Of a stretch of 64,000 nucleotides of DNA, positions 1-8,589 are shown one piece after another. Positions within the stretch are counted from its first letter, which is position 1. Every line of letters starts with the position of its first letter. The translations under genes were made by a program, and so were the position numbers. The stretch spans positions 48,067-112,066 of the forward strand of contig NZ_OX419520.1 of the NCBI RefSeq assembly GCF_948472415.1, given 5' to 3'. This DNA comes from Kitasatospora fiedleri (GTDB lineage Bacteria; Actinomycetota; Actinomycetes; Streptomycetales; Streptomycetaceae). Under the pieces are notes generated by a model. That model saw only the letters and a program-made list of their open reading frames with translations. It did not search any database and was not told the DNA's origin.

Positions 1-1095
1 GGTGGGCACGCCGTCCACGGGGGCGCTGGCGGCCAGCGCGGAGAAGTCGGCGCCGACCGGCAGCCCGTACCAGAGCCGCCGGCCGCCGCCGTCCCGCGGG
101 CCGTCCCAGATCCGGCGGACCACCTCGGCGTCGGCCGCGTCGATGGTGTACTCCTCGCCCTCGCACAGCACCTTGCTGCCGATCAGCCGGCGCGGGTCGA
201 AGTCGCAGCGGTCCGGGTCGCCGATCAGCCCGTCGGCCACGCCGTCCAGCCGGTCGCAGGCCCGCAGCGCGGCCCGGTTGAAGGCGTCGAACTCGCAGGT
301 GGTCGGATAGGTGTGCTCCTGCTTCATCACCACCTGCGGCCACAGCGTGGCCACTTCGAACTGGTTCCAGTTGATGCCCGGGGCGGCGGCGTTGATGCCG
401 TCGAAGTCGGTCGGGTACCGCTGCGCCTCCACGTAGCCCTGGCGGCCACCGGTGGAGCAGCCGTTGAAGTACGAGTGGAACGCGCTGCCGCCGTACCCGT
501 CGCCGACGACCTGCTTGGCGACCAGCGCCAACTCGTGCACCGAGCGCGAGGCGAAGTTCTCCAGCAGCGCGGCGTCGACCCGGCCCTGCGGGTCCAGCCC
601 CCAACTGCCGTCCCAGCCGGTGGTGTACACGCCCGCGTCGGTGGTGGCCGCCGCGTAGCCCTGCTTGACCGCGACGGCCACCGCGCCGATGTCACCGGCG
701 GCGTAGCCGGTACCGCCGACCGCCTGGAACCGCCCGTTCCACCCCGCCAGCGGCAGCCAGACCTGCACCCTCGCCCGGTCGTCCGCGCCCGGATGGGTCA
801 GCGTGACCGTCACCTCGCAGTGCGCCGGGACGTCGGTCACCGAGTAGCCGCCCAAGGGCAGCACCCCGGGCACCTCGAACGTCCCCGCCGGCACCGCCGC
901 CGCGGCCACCGACTCCACCACGGCGCCCTCCGGCGCCGCCGGCCGGAACGCGGCACAGGCCGCCACGGCGGACCCGCGACCGGCCCGGTCCGCACCACCC
1001 GCCGGACCGGTCGACGCGCTCGCCGGCGCGCACAGGGCCACGGCCGCCGCCAGCGAGAACCCCGCCGCCGCGAGCCTCGGAAGCCGTCGGTTCAT
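1..1095 (-). CDS. Tannase/feruloyl esterase family secreted hydrolase, 3' part outside window
   Basis: Predicted secreted esterase of the tannase/feruloyl esterase family, which splits gallate or ferulate esters from plant polymers. The ATG at 1095 follows a good GAGGAGA ribosome site and opens a signal peptide (NRRLPRLAAAGFSLAAAVAL then an Ala-rich stretch). The mature part shows the family pattern VGGTGYAAGDIG, then FNGCSTGGRQGYVEAQRYPTDFDG (split here as FNGCSTGGRQG and QRYPTDFDG), where the Ser of CSTGG is the expected nucleophile, and GINAAAPGINWNQF. The reading frame is open to base 1, so the C-terminal third, including the catalytic Asp and His, lies beyond the window. No frameshift is seen. 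The family call is confident; the exact substrate is not inferable. Confidence 0.9.
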   Translation of the reverse strand, partial: MNRRLPRLAAAGFSLAAAVALCAPASASTGPAGGADRAGRGSAVAACAAFRPAAPEGAVVESVAAAAVPAGTFEVPGVLPLGGYSVTDVPAHCEVTVTLTHPGADDRARVQVWLPLAGWNGRFQAVGGTGYAAGDIGAVAVAVKQGYAAATTDAGVYTTGWDGSWGLDPQGRVDAALLENFASRSVHELALVAKQVVGDGYGGSAFHSYFNGCSTGGRQGYVEAQRYPTDFDGINAAAPGINWNQFEVATLWPQVVMKQEHTYPTTCEFDAFNRAALRACDRLDGVADGLIGDPDRCDFDPRRLIGSKVLCEGEEYTIDAADAEVVRRIWDGPRDGGGRRLWYGLPVGADFSALAASAPVDGVPT

Positions 1096-1216
1096 GTGTG
1101 TCTCTCCTCGGATTCGGCAATCGCGACCCCACTGTCGCCGACCCACCGACCCGGGCACATCGGTCAACTGACGCCCCGCCGGGGGAGCAGTCGACGTGCA
1201 GTCAGATGACGGATGC

Positions 1217-1250
1217 GGCCGACCGGACGGCCGACCGGACGGCCGACCGG
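1217..1250. repeat. 12-bp tandem repeat in a 360-bp intergenic gap
   Basis: The unit GGCCGACCGGAC occurs at 1217-1228 and 1229-1240 with a partial third copy to 1250. It sits in the gap 1096-1455 between the esterase start and the regulator stop. Nothing else was recognised in that gap; its left part must hold the esterase promoter. Confidence 0.75.
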
Positions 1251-1455
1251 CTGACTGACCGCTCGACCGGCCGGGCAGCGCCCCGGACGACGCCGGGGCC
1301 CGGCACGGCCCGCCGTCACCGGCGGGGCAGTTGCCGTCGCCGGGCCCGCCGCCGGGCCCGTCGCCACCGAGCCCGCCGTCACCGGTCGGCAGGCAGCATC
1401 CGCCATCGCGCCGCCGCGCCCGTCGTCTCCGCGTCCGCCACCGCCGCGCCCGCCG

Positions 1456-4191
1456 TCACCCTCCGGCGAGGGCGTCGTCGAGCTCGCGGCGGGAGGAGAC
1501 CCCCAACTTGGTGAACACCTTGCGCAGGTGCCACTCGACGGTGCGCGGGCTGAGGAACAGCTGGGCGCCGATCTCCGCGTTCGGGTGCCCGGTGGCCGCC
1601 AGCCGGGCGATCCGGGCCTCCTGCGGGGTGAGGACGGGCTCGCCGCCGGTGTCGCGTCGGCGCACCGTCTCGCCGGTGGCCAGCAGCTCCCGCCGAGCCC
1701 GCTCCGCGAACGCCTCCATGCCCATCGCCGCGGCCGCCCCGTGCGCGGCGCGCAGTTCGTCGCGGGCCTGCGCCCGCCGGTTCCGGCGGCGCAGCCACTC
1801 GCCGAACAGCAGCCGGGCCCGGGCCTCCAGCCCGCCCAGCCCACCCAGGGCGAAGTGGTCGACCGCCTCGCGGTAGCGCTCCTCGGCCTGCTCCGGCGCC
1901 CCGGCCAGGGCCTCCGCCAGCGCCCCGGCCCCCAGCGCCCAGGGCGTCCCGGCCCGGGCCCAGTCGGCCAGCTGCTCGCGCGCCCCGGCCGCCGCGTCCG
2001 GCCGCCCGGCCCGGACCGCCGCCTCGACCAGCTCCCCGCACGTCCAGTGGTGCACGGCGAGATCCCGGTGCTCGGTGCCCCGCAGCGCGGCCTCCAGCGC
2101 GAGCGGGTAGGCGCCCAGGCCGTTGTGCAGCACCGCCCGCGCCAACGCCGCGGTGGCCGCCAGCCGGCCCAGACCGCGCTGCTCACACTCCCGCTCCGCC
2201 CCTTCGATCTCCGCCAGGGCCGACCCGTCCCGCCCCCGGTACGCGCCGATCAGCGCGGCCGTGACCGCCCGGGTCGCCGCGCCCGCGGTCTCCTCGACGG
2301 CCGCCGCCCCGGCCAGCAGCGCCCCGGCCTCGGCGAACCGCCCCGCGAAGCCCAGCGAGGCCGCCCGGTACGGCAGCGCCGCCGCGAGGGTCGACAGAGC
2401 CCCGGTCGCCCGGGCGGAGCGCACCGCCCGGTCGGTGACGTCCAGCCAGGCCCCGAGGTCGCCCAGCTCGGCGGCGGCGTTCACGACCGCCCACAGCAGG
2501 GCCGGGTCCTCGACCTCGGTCCGCGACCGCAGCGCCCGCGCCAGCAGCGGCTGGGCGGCGACCGGCCCGTCCGCGCTCCACGCGGCCAGCGCCCGCAGCA
2601 GGACGGCGGCCTGCTCGTCCCCGGGCGGCAGCGCGCGGGCGGCCGCCGCGACCCGCCGGAGCGCCTCCCGGTCGTGGCGGCCGGCCCGGACCGCCGCGCC
2701 GAACGCGGTCAGGCAGGTCTCCCGCGCGGCGGCCGGATCGAGCCCGCCGAGCCGCTCCGCCGCGTCGAGCAGCGGCCCCACCGCCCCGGCCCCCCGGTCC
2801 CGCAGGGCGGACGCCCGGGCCCGCAGCCGGTGCACGTCGGCCTGCTGCACCAGGTTCAGCGGCCCCAGCTCGGCGGCGGCCAGCAGGTCCGGCACCCGGG
2901 CCGTCAACCCGGCCGCGAGGGAGGCCGCCGCAGCCGCCAGCGCCCGCCGCGCCTGCCCCTTCGGCTCGGGGGAGAGCGCGGCGGCCCGCTCCAGGAAACC
3001 GGCCGCGGCGGCCCGGCCGCCCCGGGCCAGGGCCCGGTCGGCGGAGTCCTCCAGCGCGGCGGCGACCTGCTCGTCCGGCCCGGCCGCGGCGTGCGCCAGG
3101 TGCCAGGCCCGCCGGTCGGGGTCGCGCCCGCCGTCGGTGGCCTCGGCCAGCGCCCGGTGGGCGGACCGCAGGGCGGCGGCGTCCGCGCCCCGCCACACGG
3201 CGGACCGCACCAGCGGGTGCCGGAACCGCACCGGGGCGCCCAGGGTGACCAGCCCGGCCGCCTCGGCCGGGGCCGCCGCCTCCGGCCCGATGCCCAGCAG
3301 CCGCAGCGCGTGCCACAGCAGCGGCCCGTCGCCGACCGGTTCGACCGCCGCGACCAGCAGCAGCGCCCGGGTGTCGGCCGGCAGCGCCGCCACCCGCCGC
3401 CGGAACCCCTCCTCCACCCGGGACGCCAGCGGACCGGCCCCCGGCCCGCCGAACCCGAACGCCAACTCCGCGGGCGACAGGCCGCGCGGCAACTCCAGCA
3501 GCGCGAGCGGATTCCCGCCGGTCTCACCGACCACCCGGTCCCGCACCCGGGCGTCCACCGGCCCCGGCAGCACCCGGTCCAGCAGCGCCCTGGCCTCGGC
3601 GTCGCCCAGCCCGCGCAGCGGGAGGTCCGGCAGCCCGGCGAAGCCCGCGTCACCCACCCCGTCGACGGTCCGCTCGGCGAACACCAGCGCCACCGACTCG
3701 GCGTCCAGCCGTCGGCCGACGAACGCCAGAATCCGCTGCGACATCAGGTCCAGCCACTGGGCGTCGTCCACCAGGCACACCAGCGGACCACCGGCGGCGG
3801 CCTCCGCGAACAGCCCGAGCACCGCCATCCCGACCAGCAGCATCTCGGGCGCCGCCCCCGCGCTCAGCCCGAACGCCACCCGCAGCGCCTCCCGCTGCAC
3901 CGGCGGCAGCCCGTCCAGCCCGTCCAGCAGCGGAGCGCACAACCGCTGCAACGCCGCGTAGGCGAACTCCGCCTCCGCCTCCACCCCGGCCGCCCGGACG
4001 ACCCGCAACCGCCCCGCCCGCTCGGCCCGTTCGGCCACCAGGTCCAGCAGTGCCGACTTGCCGACCCCGGCCTCCCCCCGCAGCACCAGCACCCGGCTAC
4101 GGCCCTCCCGCACCTCCCGCAGCAGCTCCTCCAGCGCCCCCGACTCCCGCTCCCGGCCGAGCAGCCGCTGCACCGCGTGATCCGACATCAC
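1456..4191 (-). CDS. Large ATP-binding LuxR-type transcriptional regulator (LAL/STAND-like)
   Basis: A 911-residue cytoplasmic regulator. The N-terminus carries an AAA/STAND ATPase: Walker A GEAGVGKS at about residues 39-46 and a Walker B region LVCLVDDAQWLD near 155-165. A long Ala/Leu-rich helical middle, probably TPR-like sensor repeats, follows. The C-terminus (about 845-905) is a LuxR HTH: LTPQEARIARLAATG, then PNAEIGAQLFLS, then RTVEWHLRKVFTKLG. Size and order match the MalT/LAL group, which often act as cluster-situated activators driven by ATP and a small ligand. Start is the first of two adjacent Met codons; either is possible. No biosynthetic cluster is adjacent, so the target is unknown. 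The opposite strand has long open frames, which are GC-driven shadows. Confidence 0.92.
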   Translation of the reverse strand: MMSDHAVQRLLGRERESGALEELLREVREGRSRVLVLRGEAGVGKSALLDLVAERAERAGRLRVVRAAGVEAEAEFAYAALQRLCAPLLDGLDGLPPVQREALRVAFGLSAGAAPEMLLVGMAVLGLFAEAAAGGPLVCLVDDAQWLDLMSQRILAFVGRRLDAESVALVFAERTVDGVGDAGFAGLPDLPLRGLGDAEARALLDRVLPGPVDARVRDRVVGETGGNPLALLELPRGLSPAELAFGFGGPGAGPLASRVEEGFRRRVAALPADTRALLLVAAVEPVGDGPLLWHALRLLGIGPEAAAPAEAAGLVTLGAPVRFRHPLVRSAVWRGADAAALRSAHRALAEATDGGRDPDRRAWHLAHAAAGPDEQVAAALEDSADRALARGGRAAAAGFLERAAALSPEPKGQARRALAAAAASLAAGLTARVPDLLAAAELGPLNLVQQADVHRLRARASALRDRGAGAVGPLLDAAERLGGLDPAAARETCLTAFGAAVRAGRHDREALRRVAAAARALPPGDEQAAVLLRALAAWSADGPVAAQPLLARALRSRTEVEDPALLWAVVNAAAELGDLGAWLDVTDRAVRSARATGALSTLAAALPYRAASLGFAGRFAEAGALLAGAAAVEETAGAATRAVTAALIGAYRGRDGSALAEIEGAERECEQRGLGRLAATAALARAVLHNGLGAYPLALEAALRGTEHRDLAVHHWTCGELVEAAVRAGRPDAAAGAREQLADWARAGTPWALGAGALAEALAGAPEQAEERYREAVDHFALGGLGGLEARARLLFGEWLRRRNRRAQARDELRAAHGAAAAMGMEAFAERARRELLATGETVRRRDTGGEPVLTPQEARIARLAATGHPNAEIGAQLFLSPRTVEWHLRKVFTKLGVSSRRELDDALAGG

Positions 4192-4346
4192 ACCTCCGCC
4201 CGGTCCCCCCTCCCCGGAGGGACCGACCCCATCCTACGAACCGCCCCGCCCGCGCCCGTCGCGGCGTCAGTTCGTGGGCGTCCGCGCGGTATCGCCGGGG
4301 GCACCGGAGTCCGCGCCGCCGGAACGCCGCCCGGCGGCGCGAACGG

Positions 4347-5477
4347 TCAGCCCCCGTCGGCCGTCTGACGCTCCACCGTCTCGCGCAACCGCCGCCGACG
4401 CTCCGTCGCCCGGCGCCGCTCGTCCTCGTCGGCGGCGGTGATGTCCAGGAAGACCTGGTCGAAGTCCGGGCACACCGACCTGATCCGCTGCCTCAGCTCC
4501 ACGCACAGCCGCTCGACCCCGGAGCTGTCCAGCCCGTCCACCAGGTCCATCCGGGCCGCGAGCAGGGCGGAGTCCGGGCCGAGCTGCATCGTCAGCAGCC
4601 GGGTCACGGTGTCGATCTCGGGCCGCTCGGTCAGCACCTCCAGCGCCCGCTGCTGGAGGACCGGGTCGACGGCCTGCCCGACCAGCCGGTCCTTGGCGTC
4701 GCGTCCGAGCCGGTAGGCGACGTACATCAGCAGCACCGCGATGGACAGCGCCGCGCCTGCCTCCCACGCCGGCTGCCCGGTCCACTGGTGCAGCCCCGCG
4801 CCCGCCAGGGCCAGCAGCACGCCGAGCACCGCCGCCGCGTCCTCCGCGAACACCGTCCGCACGGTCGGGTCGTCGCCCCGCCGCAACTGCGCCACCACGC
4901 CGCGCCCGGCCTGCTTGGCCTGCCCGCGGACCTGCACCGTCGCCCTGACCAGCGAGGCGCCCTCCGCGAGCAGCGACACCGCCAGCACCACGTAGACGAT
5001 CAGGTAGCCGCCGGTCTCCTCGGCCTCCGGGTTCAGCAGGGTGTGCAGGCCCTGGTAGAAGGAGAAGCAGCCGCCGGTGACGAAGATCCCGACGGCCGCC
5101 AGCATCGACCAGAAGAAGCGCTCCTTGCCGTACCCGAACGGGTGCCGCGCGTCCGCACGCCGGCGGCTGCGGCTCAGCGAGGCCAGCAGGAACACCTCGT
5201 TGAGGCTGTCCGCCACCGAGTGCGCGGCCTCCGACAGCAGCGCGGGCGAACTCGCGATCAGCCCGCCGGCCACCTTGGCCAGCGCGATCACCAGGTTGGC
5301 CACCAGCGCGATCAGCACCGTGCCCCTGGTCTCGCCGTCCCCCTGCCCGCCGCGCTCGTTGCCCTTGTTGCCCTTGTTGCCCTCGGCACCCGGGTCCGTG
5401 TCCGCGGCCGTGCCGCGCCCGTCGTCGTGTTCGTCGCCCCTCGTCACGCCCGCCGTCTGCCCCGGTTCCCCGCGCAC
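4347..5477 (-). CDS. Cation diffusion facilitator (CDF) metal efflux transporter, ZnT9-like subgroup
   Basis: A 376-residue inner-membrane proton/divalent-cation antiporter. A hydrophilic N-terminal tail of about 55 residues contains GNKGNKGN, followed by six expected membrane spans. The span-II motif ALLSEAAHSVADSLNE supplies the His-x3-Asp half of the metal site. The span-V half reads FAEDAAAVLGVLLALAG, with Glu-Asp in place of the usual His-x3-Asp; this matches the SLC30A9-like branch rather than classical CzcD. A cytoplasmic ferredoxin-like C-terminal domain follows span VI. It may export Zn or Mn or act in another way, as SLC30A9-like proteins are less well understood. The gene ends 155 bp from the regulator start and stands alone. 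Confidence 0.9.
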   Translation of the reverse strand: MRGEPGQTAGVTRGDEHDDGRGTAADTDPGAEGNKGNKGNERGGQGDGETRGTVLIALVANLVIALAKVAGGLIASSPALLSEAAHSVADSLNEVFLLASLSRSRRRADARHPFGYGKERFFWSMLAAVGIFVTGGCFSFYQGLHTLLNPEAEETGGYLIVYVVLAVSLLAEGASLVRATVQVRGQAKQAGRGVVAQLRRGDDPTVRTVFAEDAAAVLGVLLALAGAGLHQWTGQPAWEAGAALSIAVLLMYVAYRLGRDAKDRLVGQAVDPVLQQRALEVLTERPEIDTVTRLLTMQLGPDSALLAARMDLVDGLDSSGVERLCVELRQRIRSVCPDFDQVFLDITAADEDERRRATERRRRLRETVERQTADGG

Positions 5478-5504
5478 AAGCGCCGGACCGGGCGCCCGGC
5501 CGGC

Positions 5505-6166
5505 TCAGTCGGCGACGGCCGTCCCGGTCCCGATCAGGAAGGCGGTGAGGACGCGGCGCAGGCGGGGCTCGACCTCGACGACCGCGTGGGCGAGGCGGGG
5601 GTCGGAGGTGTAGAGCTCGCGCAGGAGCGGACCGGGGCTGGCGATCTGCCACAGGGCGCCGGCCATCCCGGTGGCGGTGGCGACCAGGTCGAGCACCTGC
5701 TGCTCGGACAGGCCCAGCAGGCGCGCCAACTCCTCGCCGATCAGGGCGACTTCCTGCAGGGTGAGGAGCTTGAACGCGCGCACCGCCTCCAGCGACACGT
5801 TGCGCTCCAGGTTGAGCGGCGCCTGCGCGAGCAGGTCGCAGAACACCGGGCGGTCCGCCAGCGTCGAGGCGAGGAGCGCGCCGACGTCCGCGGGGAGGCG
5901 GCCGTCCGCGCCGCCAGCTCGGCGCGGAGCGTCGCGGACCACTCCCGCCAGCCCTCGGCGGTGAGTTCGAGGAAGATCTGCTCCCTCGTCTCGAAGTAGC
6001 GCAGCAGCGCCGACTTGTGCATGCCGACCTCGGCGGCGATGTCGGTGAGGCTGACGTCCCGGATGCCGCGTTCCCGGCCGAGCGTCCGGGCCGCGTCCAG
6101 GATCGCCGTCTCGCGCACCTGCTTGGCCTCGGCGCTGCGGGCCCGTCGGAAGGCTGGCTGACTCAT
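5505..6166 (-). pseudogene. TetR-family repressor interrupted by an apparent 1-base deletion
   Basis: Start ATG at 6166 (SQPAFRRARSAEAKQVRETA). An intact TetR HTH follows: ILDAARTLGRERGIRDVSLT then DIAAEVGMHKSALLRYFETR. After TLRAELAA the frame is lost near 5905-5920. The remaining ligand-binding domain continues in the next frame (ADGRLPADVGALLASTLADR to the stop at 5505). Adding one base restores a protein of about 220 residues, the normal TetR length. The break probably reflects a sequencing deletion rather than decay, because both halves are perfectly conserved in style. It is divergent from the SDR gene and probably represses it and itself through the repeats at 6190-6224. Confidence 0.8.
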
Positions 6167-6189
6167 GGCCCCATCATAGGAGGAGTTAA

Positions 6190-6224
6190 GAGAACGGTGT
6201 TGCTTTATTAGGAGAACGGTGTTG
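6190..6224. promoter_or_regulatory. Twin direct-repeat operator between TetR and SDR genes
   Basis: The 13-mer GAGAACGGTGTTG occurs at 6190-6202 and again at 6212-6224, exactly 22 bp apart, about two helical turns. Each copy is an imperfect palindrome around AACGGTGTT. The second copy ends 10 bp before the SDR start codon, so bound repressor would block the SDR promoter. The interval is unusually AT-rich for this genome, as expected for a divergent promoter region. Confidence 0.65.
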
Positions 6225-6234
6225 TACTAATTGC

Positions 6235-7122
6235 ATGAGCGAACACGCGCACAGCACCCGGCAGGTCTGGTTCATCACCGGCTCGTCCCGCGGGCTCGGC
6301 CGCGCCCTGGCCGTCGCCGCCCTCGACGCGGGCGACCTCGTCGTCGCCACCGCCCGCCGCCCCGAAGCCCTCGCCGAGGAGCTGGCCCCCTACGGCGACC
6401 GGGTCCTCGCCCTGCCGCTGGACGTCACCAGCCCCGACGCGGCCCGCACGGCCGTCGACGCCGCACTCGCCCGCTTCGGCCGCATCGACGTCCTGGTCAA
6501 CAACGCGGGGTACGCCAACGTCTCGCCGGTGGAGAGCGCGGACGACGACGACTTCCGCGCCCAGTTCGAGACCAACTTCTGGGGCGTCTACCACGTCACC
6601 AAGGCCGCGCTGCCCGCCCTGCGACGGCAGCGGGCGGGCACCGTCGTCCAGTTCTCCTCGATCGGCGGGCGAGTCGGCGGCTCCCCGGGCATCGCCTCCT
6701 ACCAGGCGGCCAAGTTCGCCGTCGACGGCTTCACCCGGGCGCTGGCGGCGGAGACCGCCCCGTTCGGCATCCGCTTCATGGTCGTCGAACCGAGCGGCTT
6801 CGCCACCGACTGGGCCGGCTCGTCGATGACCGTCCACCCCGTCCCGGAGGCGTACGAGGAGACCGTGGGCGCGATGAACCGCCGGGTGCGCCAGAGCACT
6901 TCCGGCGCCGCGGGCGACCCGCGGCGGGCGGCCGGGATCATCGTGCGCACCGTCCACCGCGGCCGGGTCCCGGGCCACCTGCTCCTCGGCGTCAACGCCG
7001 TGGAGATGGCGCTCGACCACTCCCGCCGCCAACTGGCCGAGGCGAGCGCCTGGGAGAAGGTGAGCCGCTCGGCCGACTTCGCCGAGCCCCACCCCGTCGA
7101 CCTGCCGCCCGAGACGGCCTGA
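6235..7122 (+). CDS. SDR-family NAD(P)-dependent oxidoreductase
   Basis: A 295-residue classical short-chain dehydrogenase. Rossmann motif TGSSRGLGRAL near residues 14-24, NNAGYAN for the NNAG motif, catalytic Ser in FSSIGG, and the Tyr-x3-Lys pair in SYQAAK. These features indicate oxidation or reduction of a small carbonyl/alcohol substrate with NADP more likely than NAD (TGSSRG). There is no clear Shine-Dalgarno sequence: the only purine tract, GGAG at 6211, is too far from the ATG at 6235 and lies in an operator repeat. The transcript may therefore be nearly leaderless. It is divergent from the TetR gene, whose product probably controls it. Confidence 0.88.
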   Translation: MSEHAHSTRQVWFITGSSRGLGRALAVAALDAGDLVVATARRPEALAEELAPYGDRVLALPLDVTSPDAARTAVDAALARFGRIDVLVNNAGYANVSPVESADDDDFRAQFETNFWGVYHVTKAALPALRRQRAGTVVQFSSIGGRVGGSPGIASYQAAKFAVDGFTRALAAETAPFGIRFMVVEPSGFATDWAGSSMTVHPVPEAYEETVGAMNRRVRQSTSGAAGDPRRAAGIIVRTVHRGRVPGHLLLGVNAVEMALDHSRRQLAEASAWEKVSRSADFAEPHPVDLPPETA

Positions 7123-7152
7123 GTGCCTGACGGCCTGAGTGCCTGACGGCCT
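7121..7152. repeat. 16-bp perfect tandem duplication at the SDR stop codon
   Basis: The unit GAGTGCCTGACGGCCT is present twice, 7121-7136 and 7137-7152, beginning within the TGA stop codon. A related GAGACGGCCT precedes it. See the finding on 3'-end duplications. Confidence 0.85.
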
Positions 7153-7202
7153 GTCGCCCCGCTCCTGCTCCGTCCCGGCCGGACGGGTCCGATCCGGGGT
7201 GC

Positions 7203-7310
7203 CGGAACGTTTCGGTGCGTCAAGAACCTTGGCCATGTCCGGTGGTGCCGCCCCGTCGAGCGGTACCTTCGCACCCGGGCCCGCCCGCGGCGACCCACCG
7301 AAACGTTCCG
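7203..7310. promoter_or_regulatory. Widely spaced perfect 15-bp inverted repeat before the acetyltransferase
   Basis: CGGAACGTTTCGGTG at 7203-7217 is the exact reverse complement of 7296-7310, with 78 bp between. Each arm is itself a near-palindrome around AACGTT, so this looks like two copies of one operator in opposite orientation rather than an RNA hairpin. The second arm ends 16 bp before the acetyltransferase start, where bound protein would block expression. Confidence 0.6.
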
Positions 7311-7326
7311 CCCGAAAGGCGCCCCG

Positions 7327-8148
7327 ATGACCGTCGATCTCGACAAGTACTTCACCCGCATCGCGTGGGACGGCGATCGGGCCCCCACCCTCGCCACCCT
7401 CCGCTCCCTCCACCGCGCCCACGTCCTCGGCATCCCGTTCGAGAACCTGGACGTCGTGATCGGCGAGGTGCCGTCGCTGGACCTCCGCGACCTCCAGGCC
7501 AAGCTGGTCGAATCCGCCCGCGGCGGCTACTGCTTCGAGCACAACAGCCTGTTCGCCGCCGTCCTCGAACGGCTGGGCTTCGCCGTCCGCCGCCTCACCG
7601 GCCGGGTCCGGGCCGGGGCCCGCCCGTGGGAGGAGCGCCCCCGCACCCACATGGTGCTGGCCGTCGAGATACCCGGCGTCCCCGGCCGGTACCTCGCGGA
7701 CGTCGGGTACGGCAACACCGGCGCACTGCTGGAACCGCTGCCGATGGTCCCCGGACAGGAGCACGAGACCGCCGGCCGCCGGCACCGCCTGGTCCTGGAG
7801 GAGGCCGACGGCCCGGCCCCGATCTGGGTGGTGCAGGTCCGCGGCAGCGGCGGCTGGCAGGACCAGACCGCCTTCACCATGGACCGGGTACCCGTCGCCG
7901 ACCTCGTGCTCGGCAACTGGTTCACCGCCACCTACCCGCGCTCACCCTTCCACCGGCTCTACGTCCAGCGCACCCTCGCCACCGGCCACCACCTCCTGCT
8001 CGACGGAACCACCTTCGTCCGCACCGCACCCGACGGAACCCGCTCCGTCCGGGAGATCGAGAACCCCGGCGACCTCCGGGACCTCCTGCACACCGAGTTC
8101 GGCCTCACCCCGCCCGCCGGCTTCCGCCCGCCGACCCGCCGCGCCTGA
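7327..8148 (+). CDS. nat: Arylamine N-acetyltransferase
   Basis: A 273-residue cytoplasmic enzyme that transfers acetyl (or other acyl) groups from CoA to arylamines, hydrazines or aminobenzoate-type metabolites. The catalytic triad is visible: Cys69 in RGGYCFEHN, His108 in RTHMVL and Asp125 in LADVGYGN. IPFENLDV near residue 36 is a second family signature. Length is normal for bacterial NAT. It stands between two unrelated plus-strand genes, with the paired operator upstream suggesting dedicated regulation. The role could be detoxification or acylation of a secondary metabolite precursor; the context does not decide. Confidence 0.93.
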   Translation: MTVDLDKYFTRIAWDGDRAPTLATLRSLHRAHVLGIPFENLDVVIGEVPSLDLRDLQAKLVESARGGYCFEHNSLFAAVLERLGFAVRRLTGRVRAGARPWEERPRTHMVLAVEIPGVPGRYLADVGYGNTGALLEPLPMVPGQEHETAGRRHRLVLEEADGPAPIWVVQVRGSGGWQDQTAFTMDRVPVADLVLGNWFTATYPRSPFHRLYVQRTLATGHHLLLDGTTFVRTAPDGTRSVREIENPGDLRDLLHTEFGLTPPAGFRPPTRRA

Positions 8149-8284
8149 TCCGCACCACCACCGGCGACGGGGCCGGGGCCGTCGACGGGGCCGGTCGGGG
8201 CGGCCGCACCCTCCGCGCCCCTTGCCCCTGGCCCTCGTCGGCGGGCACGCTCGACTGCACGTCGAATCCGACACCCGGGGCCCC

Positions 8285-8443
8285 GTGAACGACATCGACC
8301 GTCGCAACCGCCGCAACCGCCCCAACCGCCGAGGCGCCCTGGGCTGCCTCCTCCTCGTCCTCCTCCTCGCCGCCGCCCTCACCGCCTTCGTCGTGTGGGC
8401 CTGGAACCAGCCGGGCGGAAACACCCCCAGCTACTGGCACTGA
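8285..8443 (+). CDS. Small single-span membrane protein, unknown function
   Basis: A 52-residue protein if translation starts at GTG 8285. An Arg/Asn-rich head (DIDRRNRRNRPNRRGA) is followed by one membrane span (LGCLLLVLLLAAALTAFVVW) and a short polar tail. The Arg-rich head places the N-terminus inside. An in-frame ATG at 8222 would add a non-conserved-looking 21-residue extension; the GTG is preferred because the coding character begins there, though no strong ribosome site precedes either. Function unknown. Confidence 0.5.
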   Translation: MNDIDRRNRRNRPNRRGALGCLLLVLLLAAALTAFVVWAWNQPGGNTPSYWH

Positions 8444-8589
8444 CGCCCGTGCCACCCACCGGCCCGGACCGGCCGCCCGGGCCCGCCCCGGACCGATGAC
8501 GGCGGCCGGCCCTCCGCCGACTACCGGCTCACCGCGCTGTCCGACGTCGAGGAGGAGCCGAACAGCTTCGGACGCAAGGCCCCCTGGCT

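Noticed and set aside
1528..4368. 946-codon plus-strand open frame opposite the LuxR-type regulator
   Set aside because: Arg/Pro/Gln-rich low-complexity product with no start signal; it is the antisense shadow of a real gene in GC-rich DNA.
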